Positions 57,613-64,000 of a stretch of 64,000 nt of DNA are shown in pieces. A program made the position numbers and the translations under genes. Source of the stretch: Cacajao melanocephalus (Eukaryota > Chordata > Mammalia > Primates > Pitheciidae); contig CAUYLG010044555.1 in NCBI GenBank assembly GCA_963573385.1, forward strand, positions 1-64,000. Reading direction: 5' to 3'. The first letter of the stretch is position 1. Every line of letters starts with the position of its first letter. The notes below the pieces were generated by a model. The model had not been told where the DNA came from. It saw nothing but the letters and a program-made list of their open reading frames with translations, and did not search any database.

Positions 57613-59189
57613 TGATTTTTGTAATCCAGAATGATGCAGTTGTATAGGAGAAACTCAAACACGCACCCATGCATGCATGCCTTATGAGGCTAACATGAAC
57701 GAGAAATATTTAAAATTAATTTATAAATCTGTTGTTTACCAGTCCTGTCTGGTATGCACACCAATTTTGGACGGAGTGGGTGTGGTGATGGCCAAATGCT
57801 ATTGTTCACAGATTTTTCAATTCTTATTACATAATTGTATTGAATGCCATATGGTGTTTTATTGTAGTTCATTAAATTACTAGCAGTTTATATTTCTGTT
57901 TGTGTTATTGTTGACACATTTCAGTAGCACATTTTTTAAGTACAAAACTTTAGATACTCCTTTTTTATAAAAAAATTACTCTTCAAGATGAAAATAACTG
58001 ATAGAATATAGCACCCATGACTTTTCTAGAAGTAATCTCCCATGTCAGCTCCAAATGGTGAATAAACGACAGTACCTGTGCTATATAGTCCTTCTAAGAA
58101 CTGTTGCTAAGCATATTAACAAAGAAGTAACTGAAAAATTTAAAGAATGTTTTGTCTTGAAAACTATCTCTGTTGGTTTGGTACATTAATACCATTTTTC
58201 CTTCCTGAAACTCTAGAGGATCAAGTTCTTTCTAGTAGTTGAGTTTTCGAAATAGTTATTAAACTTCTTTAAAAGTTTATAACTTAGAAATTTTAATTCA
58301 CTTTAATGAATGAAAGTCTTTCTAAGCTGTATTATATATTAAACTATGTCCATACTTCATAAACAGAGTTTGTTGAGAACATAATTTAGCCTTCTCTGTA
58401 ACTTAGTTTTTCATATGAATACCCATTTTTTGATTATGTGGCTGATGCCTTCATGCACCATCAAGAATAGTAGGATTATTTACCCCTTTATAAGATGGCC
58501 CCAGAATATTAAGCTTTGCAAGTTCTTTTAGGGTTCTGTGTAGTTCTTCAGTCCGCTCTTATCAGCTATCATTTTGTCATGTTGATTGCGTTACTGTCTG
58601 TTGCGGCTGCTCTCTTCCTTCTGATTTAGTGTTTTTAATTTCCTGTGAGCAAAGAATCCAATTTAAAAATTCCATTAGTATGAATAGTGTGTGTAAAAGA
58701 AGACTGAATAGACTCTGAGTAAAGGTCTGGTGGGCTTGCCTGAGTCAATTGCCCAGAGCTGTCGTGTTTGGCCTTGTGACATCTGTTTTGGTTGCTGAGA
58801 TATACCCTTTGTTTCCTTCTTCTTTTCTGATTCTAGTCAGGGCAGATGTCATTGTATTTAATAAATCACAAAATAGAAAATATGTAGAATATCTCGTTTT
58901 AGTTGGAGCACTTCCTTTGGGTCACTTAGTCTTTGTTGTCAATGTGATATACTTGTAACATCTATCTGAAACTCAGATATATAATAAAGTATTGCTAATT
59001 AAATTTCCTGACATCATTGCAAGTGTTTTGCTATGAAAGTGAATCATGCAAGTAAGTGAACTCTTATTAAGCTGTTAATTGCCAAAGCTTGTTTTTCTGA
59101 TTTTTATTCAAATCTCTATGAGGATGAAGCATGCAGTTTCAAAATCAGTTCAGTGTTGACAACATATCAAGATATTCTGCAGTCAGTCC
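57613..59189. other. AT-rich intronic tract
   Basis: 1.6 kb with no gene or repeat recognised. Confidence 0.45.
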
Positions 59190-59318
59190 CAATGTATGTT
59201 CATTAAGCCTCCAACATATTTTGTGGGATACCTTCTTTGTCGGCATTGTGCTAATAAGCACTGTCCCTGCAGTGAATAAGAAAGACAGGATTTCTGTATT
59301 TATGGGGCTAACATAGTA
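59190..59318 (+). repeat. Old LINE/SINE-type dispersed fragment
   Basis: 'aataagcactgtccctgcag' followed by 'tttatggggctaacatag' matches that block, ending just before a MER5-like element. Confidence 0.5.
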
Positions 59319-59319
59319 C

Positions 59320-59508
59320 CCAGTTCTCAAACTTTCATGTTTGTATGTACAAATCAGCTGAGGCCTTCGCTACGCTGCAGATTCCATGGCCTGGCCCCCA
59401 GAGGTTTTGACTCAATAGGTCTGAGTTAGAACTAGAAATATGCATTGCTAATAGCCTGACAATTCTGATGTAGGTGGTCCTTAGAACGTATTTTGAAAAA
59501 TATATTCT
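59320..59508 (+). mobile_element. MER5A-like hAT nonautonomous element
   Basis: 'ttctcaaactttcatgtttg', 'tgactcaataggtctgagtt' and 'acaattctgatgtaggtggt' follow the MER5-type order. Ends are blurred. Confidence 0.65.
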
Positions 59509-59788
59509 ATAGTCTGGCAGATAAAGAATTCTTAATAAGGAGGTACAACTTTCAGATAATGTGTGGACAAGAACAATAAAATGTTATATTCAGCCTGGTT
59601 GCTATTTCATCTGTAATTTAAACTATCTCAAAAGTCTTTTTTTGAAATCAGTCATGCAGTGTTTTTTCTTATGACCCTCATGTTGAGATAAAATGACTAA
59701 ATACTTTGGTTGAGTTTAAATATCATTTATTTCTTCAATACCCTACCACTAATTTATCTTTCCTTTAAGAATAATGTTGGCCTATTGG

Positions 59789-59953
59789 CCAGGCATGGTG
59801 GCATGTGCCTGTAGTCCTAGCTACTCAGAGGCTGAGGCAGGAGAATCACTTGAGCCCAGGAGATGGAGGTTGCAGTGAGCACAGGTAACAAACACCATTG
59901 CACTCCAACCTGTGTAACAGGAGTGAAACTCTGTCTCAAAAAAAAAAAAAAAG
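59789..59953 (+). mobile_element. Alu fragment
   Basis: Second monomer only. Confidence 0.9.
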
Positions 59954-60404
59954 GATAGCATTGGCCTATAACAAGCTGTCTCCCAAAGACAGCTGTGATT
60001 AGAGAGCAGAGCAAAGACAAAATATTTCCACCCAAGTACTTCTTTAAAAATGAAATGTCACAGACCGTATCTTCAAATGCATTTAAGAAGTTTCCCAGCT
60101 ATATCTTGACGTTTTGTTACAATGGCTTATTGTCATATAACCCTTAATATTGAGATAGTGGTGCCTGTTTTACTTACTTGTTTTGAGAAGTTTTTTTCCT
60201 CGTTGTTTGTTACAGGAAGTTCAATTTGAATTTCTTCGTCAGCATTATAACCAATCTTATCATAATTAACTCAACAAGTATAAAGGAATTGGCAGATTCT
60301 GTTGCAATTAGGAAAAATGCATCTGTTTTCTTCCTTTTATGGGCTCTGATAGTAAAATAAATATTAACTATATCAGGAAAAAAAAAAAGAAATATCATAG
60401 AATA
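59954..60404. other. Intronic tract
   Basis: Nothing recognised. Confidence 0.4.
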
Positions 60405-60560
60405 TATCTTGAATTATGCACCAGAAATTGGGTCAGTGGTTGCCCCCAAAGAAAAGGTCTGGGAGGGTAGGGGAGACTTATTTATAATCATGTATCCTTT
60501 TGTACCATATGAATTCAGTACCAAGTGACTGTATTACCTAACCAAAAGGAAATTTGAGGC
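60405..60560 (+). mobile_element. Probable L1M 3' UTR piece
   Basis: 'tcagtggttgcccccaaaga' and 'tgtatccttttgtaccatat' resemble old L1 3' UTR in plus orientation. Low certainty. Confidence 0.4.
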
Positions 60561-60779
60561 TATATTATCAGGTTGTAACTATAGCTCTAAACTTATGCTA
60601 TTGGTTGTTAATTTGTATAGCTATCTCTTAACTTTCCTTTCTCTTTGTTAACTTTCCGCATTCGTATATCTTAGAGGGTAGACCTTTTCCTCTTGTAAGC
60701 ACTTTATTTGAATAATCCTTTTCTTCGGAGATTTGAGATCACACTTTGAAAGTCTCATTCTTACACATCATAGGGTCTG

Positions 60780-61195
60780 TTTGTAAGCAGTCTTTTCCAT
60801 TCTATCATTCTAATCTTATGTCAGAAACATACTATTTTGATTATTGTGGCTTAATATATTTTAATGCCTAGAATATTATAGTCCCCATTATTGTTCTACT
60901 TAAATGTTTTTCTTAATTCTTCTTACCTGTTTGGTCTTCCATGTCCAAATTTTAGAAGTTTTTTCCCACGTTCAAAAATCTCCCGTAAAATTTTTTGTTC
61001 TAACTCTATAGAATTAGTTGGGAAGAATTCACTTCTTAGAATATTTAATCTTCCCATTCAAAAACATAGCTGTCTATTTACACCTTATTTTATATCTTTC
61101 AGTTACAGTGTATAGTTTTCTTCTAAGAGAGCTGAACCTTTTTTTGACAAGAGTTGTGTATTTATAGTTTTGTTGCTATTGTAAGTGTGTTTCTT
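60780..61195 (-). mobile_element. L1M-type ORF2/3' fragment
   Basis: Carries 'gattattgtggcttaatata', 'gaatatttaatcttcccatt' and similar blocks of reverse L1 ORF2. Ends where a truncated Alu begins. Confidence 0.7.
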
Positions 61196-61207
61196 TAAAA
61201 AATATAA

Positions 61208-61424
61208 GCCTGGGCAACATGGTGAGACCCTGTCTCTACAAAAAATTTAAAAATAAGCTGGTCATGGTGTTGCACACCTATAGTCCCAGCTACTGGTGGC
61301 AGACAGGAGGCTGAGGTGAGAGATAGCTGGAACCTGGAAGGTCAAGGCTGCAGTGAGCTGTGATCATGCCGCTACACTCCAGCCTGGGCAACAGAGTGAG
61401 AATTTGTCTCAAAAATAAAAAATA
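61208..61424 (+). mobile_element. Alu, 5'-truncated
   Basis: Starts within the first monomer, directly after the L1M piece. Confidence 0.9.
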
Positions 61425-61774
61425 TTATATAGCTGGAATATAGGAAAATTATTTTTGTATATTTATATTATTTCATTTTTCAATTTTTCTCTTACTTTAA
61501 GGTATATAATTATATTGCCTGCAAATATATGTTGACATTTTAAAGGTATTTACTAGCATACGAAATTTAGAAGAGCATATTGTTGAGTTTTATATAAATA
61601 TATATTTTCATTTTCAATTAAAACTATAAGATAACATTTCCAGGTTATTGATCAGAGATAGATAGTAACTTAAATATATATTCTGGTTCAGTTTATTTAT
61701 CCACAGGGAAAATAAAATTCAGCATTGAAGAACCTAGGTTATAAGGCTGGACAATTTTTCTAAAACAAATAGCA

Positions 61775-61880
61775 AATGATTTCACAGATATATACATATG
61801 TGAAAACATCAAATTGTATACTTTATCTGCAGCTTATTATATGTCATTTATACCTCAATAAAACTTTTTTAAAAAACAAA
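61775..61880 (+). mobile_element. L1M 3' terminus
   Basis: 'acatcaaattgtatacttta' followed by 'tatacctcaataaaac' is a common L1M 3' end, here in plus orientation, opposite to most L1 pieces in the window. Confidence 0.65.
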
Positions 61881-62589
61881 TATTGCAAAACTTTTGCTTG
61901 AGTTAGGTTTCTCTCTGATAGTCTTGCCTTTATTTGCTTTCATTGAAGATTTCTTTTAAAGTTTTTGCTAATGTATTTAAAAAGGAATATGGATCCTTAG
62001 TCCCTGACATAGTCCCTGACAGGTGACAGACACTGAGTGTATTATATGGAATGTAATTAAATGACATTGGGTTATTTTTCCTTCTTTAACACCGTGCTGG
62101 TGCTCACTTTTTAGGAGGCTGTGGGAATCCTGAGTCCTCTGCAGTAGAGAGATGAGTAAAGTACATGGGGAAATGGCACAAATGCTCAGGGAGTAAGGGA
62201 AAATTTTTCTAGGGGGATGATGGCCCAAGGGATGAGTTTGCCATGCAAAGAAGGGGGGCTGAAGGCTAGAAAACAAGGTGACAAATTCTAGGAATTGCCA
62301 GTGAGGAATCCTTTGACGTTCCAGCTCTTACATTTGGATACTAGTCTATCTTGCCAACCCCTCCAGTAGGTTGTAGCTTTTTCCTTTTGATTTCTCGAGC
62401 AGCACCTGACATGGGGTCAGATTTCTATTAGGCCCCCAGAAACCTCTTGAGATCAGTGGCATTTGTCCGCTTACCATGCTCACCCACACCATTCTTCCCT
62501 TTAACCCGCGGGCACTGAGCAGCTTCTCCTCATCCGTTGGGTATTGTTTTCTTTAAATACCAGTCTCCGCTTATCCCGCCTCGTTCTCC
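61881..62589. other. Intronic tract
   Basis: Nothing assigned; the right half may be further L2. Confidence 0.35.
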
Positions 62590-63475
<886 letters not shown>

Positions 63476-63915
63476 GTAGAGATGTGATATCAGTTTGAAA
63501 TTAGAGGCTTTTGTTGGGGATAGAAGGAGGCTCATGAGAAGATAGTATAAATATGTATTAATATTTAATAGAAATTGGAGAGGGTGTTTAGAATCCAGTG
63601 TGAAGAAAAATGATGGGATAGGAAAGAGGGTGAAGGCCAGGTGTTAGAGTGCTGTCGACAGAAAGGAAACCTGGTGAGAAGAACAAATGTAGTGATGTAA
63701 GGAATGCATTTTGTCATCTCTTACAGTTTATTTGAGAAATATGCAGAACACTTAGGGCTAAGAGATACAGGTTGCACCCTCCTCTTTTCTCCTATCCCCC
63801 TGCCCTCATACCTTCAGTTTAACAAGGAAGGTAGAATAAGTACGTAAGAAATTAGAGTAAAAATTTTAATAATGGCAACCTGTGTGTGGGTAGGGTACTT
63901 AAGTGTGGTAGGAAA
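63476..63915. other. Intronic tract
   Basis: Purine-rich, nothing recognised. Confidence 0.4.
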
Positions 63916-64000
63916 GGCCTGGCACAGTGGCTCACGGTTGTAATCCCCAGCACTTTGGGAGACTGAGGCAGACGGATCACTTGAGGCAGGAGTTTGAGAC
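63916..64000 (+). mobile_element. Alu, cut by window end
   Basis: First 85 bp of a plus-strand Alu. Confidence 0.93.

Overview
This is euakaryotic nuclear DNA from a catarrhine primate, almost certainly human. Roughly 44 Alu copies or fragments lie in 64 kb on both strands, beside older L1, L2, L3/CR1, MIR, hAT, Tigger and THE1/MST-type relics. There is no operon-like structure and I saw no CpG-island-like stretch.

Two protein-coding features are firm. The first is an uninterrupted 259-codon minus-strand reading frame at 34919-35698 that I recognise as KCTD4, a BTB/T1-domain protein. The second is one 82-nt plus-strand exon at 49477-49558 with good splice sites. It encodes residues 102-129 of GTF2F2 (RAP30, the small subunit of general transcription factor TFIIF). 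From memory, KCTD4 lies inside a GTF2F2 intron at human 13q14.12, and this layout fits. I found no other GTF2F2 exon, so the window would be the last 49.5 kb or more of one intron, one small exon, and the first 14.4 kb of the next intron. KCTD4 sits antisense in the upstream intron.

Layout. 1-15 kb: an L1 3' end, a hAT transposon fossil with a probable 8-bp target duplication, and many Alus. 15.4-20.6 kb: a stack of old minus-strand L1 3' ends interrupted by an Alu and a Tigger transposase fragment. 26.1-26.5 kb: a 5'-truncated RPL14 processed pseudogene on the minus strand. 28.2-30 kb: a 190-bp palindrome plus a third copy of its arm. 32.6-36.9 kb: a repeat-poor block around KCTD4. 43-48 kb: dense Alus, a THE1/MST-type LTR and an Alu interrupted by a templated copy of nearby DNA. 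49.5 kb: the GTF2F2 exon. 52-56.6 kb: L2 and L3/CR1 debris. 56.63-56.77 kb: a compact nested palindrome. 57-64 kb: further old repeats and Alus.

I see no evidence for an undescribed multi-gene system. The most unusual content is structural: several local direct or inverted duplications of 16-240 bp that look like replication template-switch scars. The best are 45.44 kb copied into an Alu at 47.06 kb, the 28.26/28.37/29.86 kb triplet, and the 56.65-56.75 kb palindrome. All coordinates and alignments were read by eye; repeat subfamily names need RepeatMasker.
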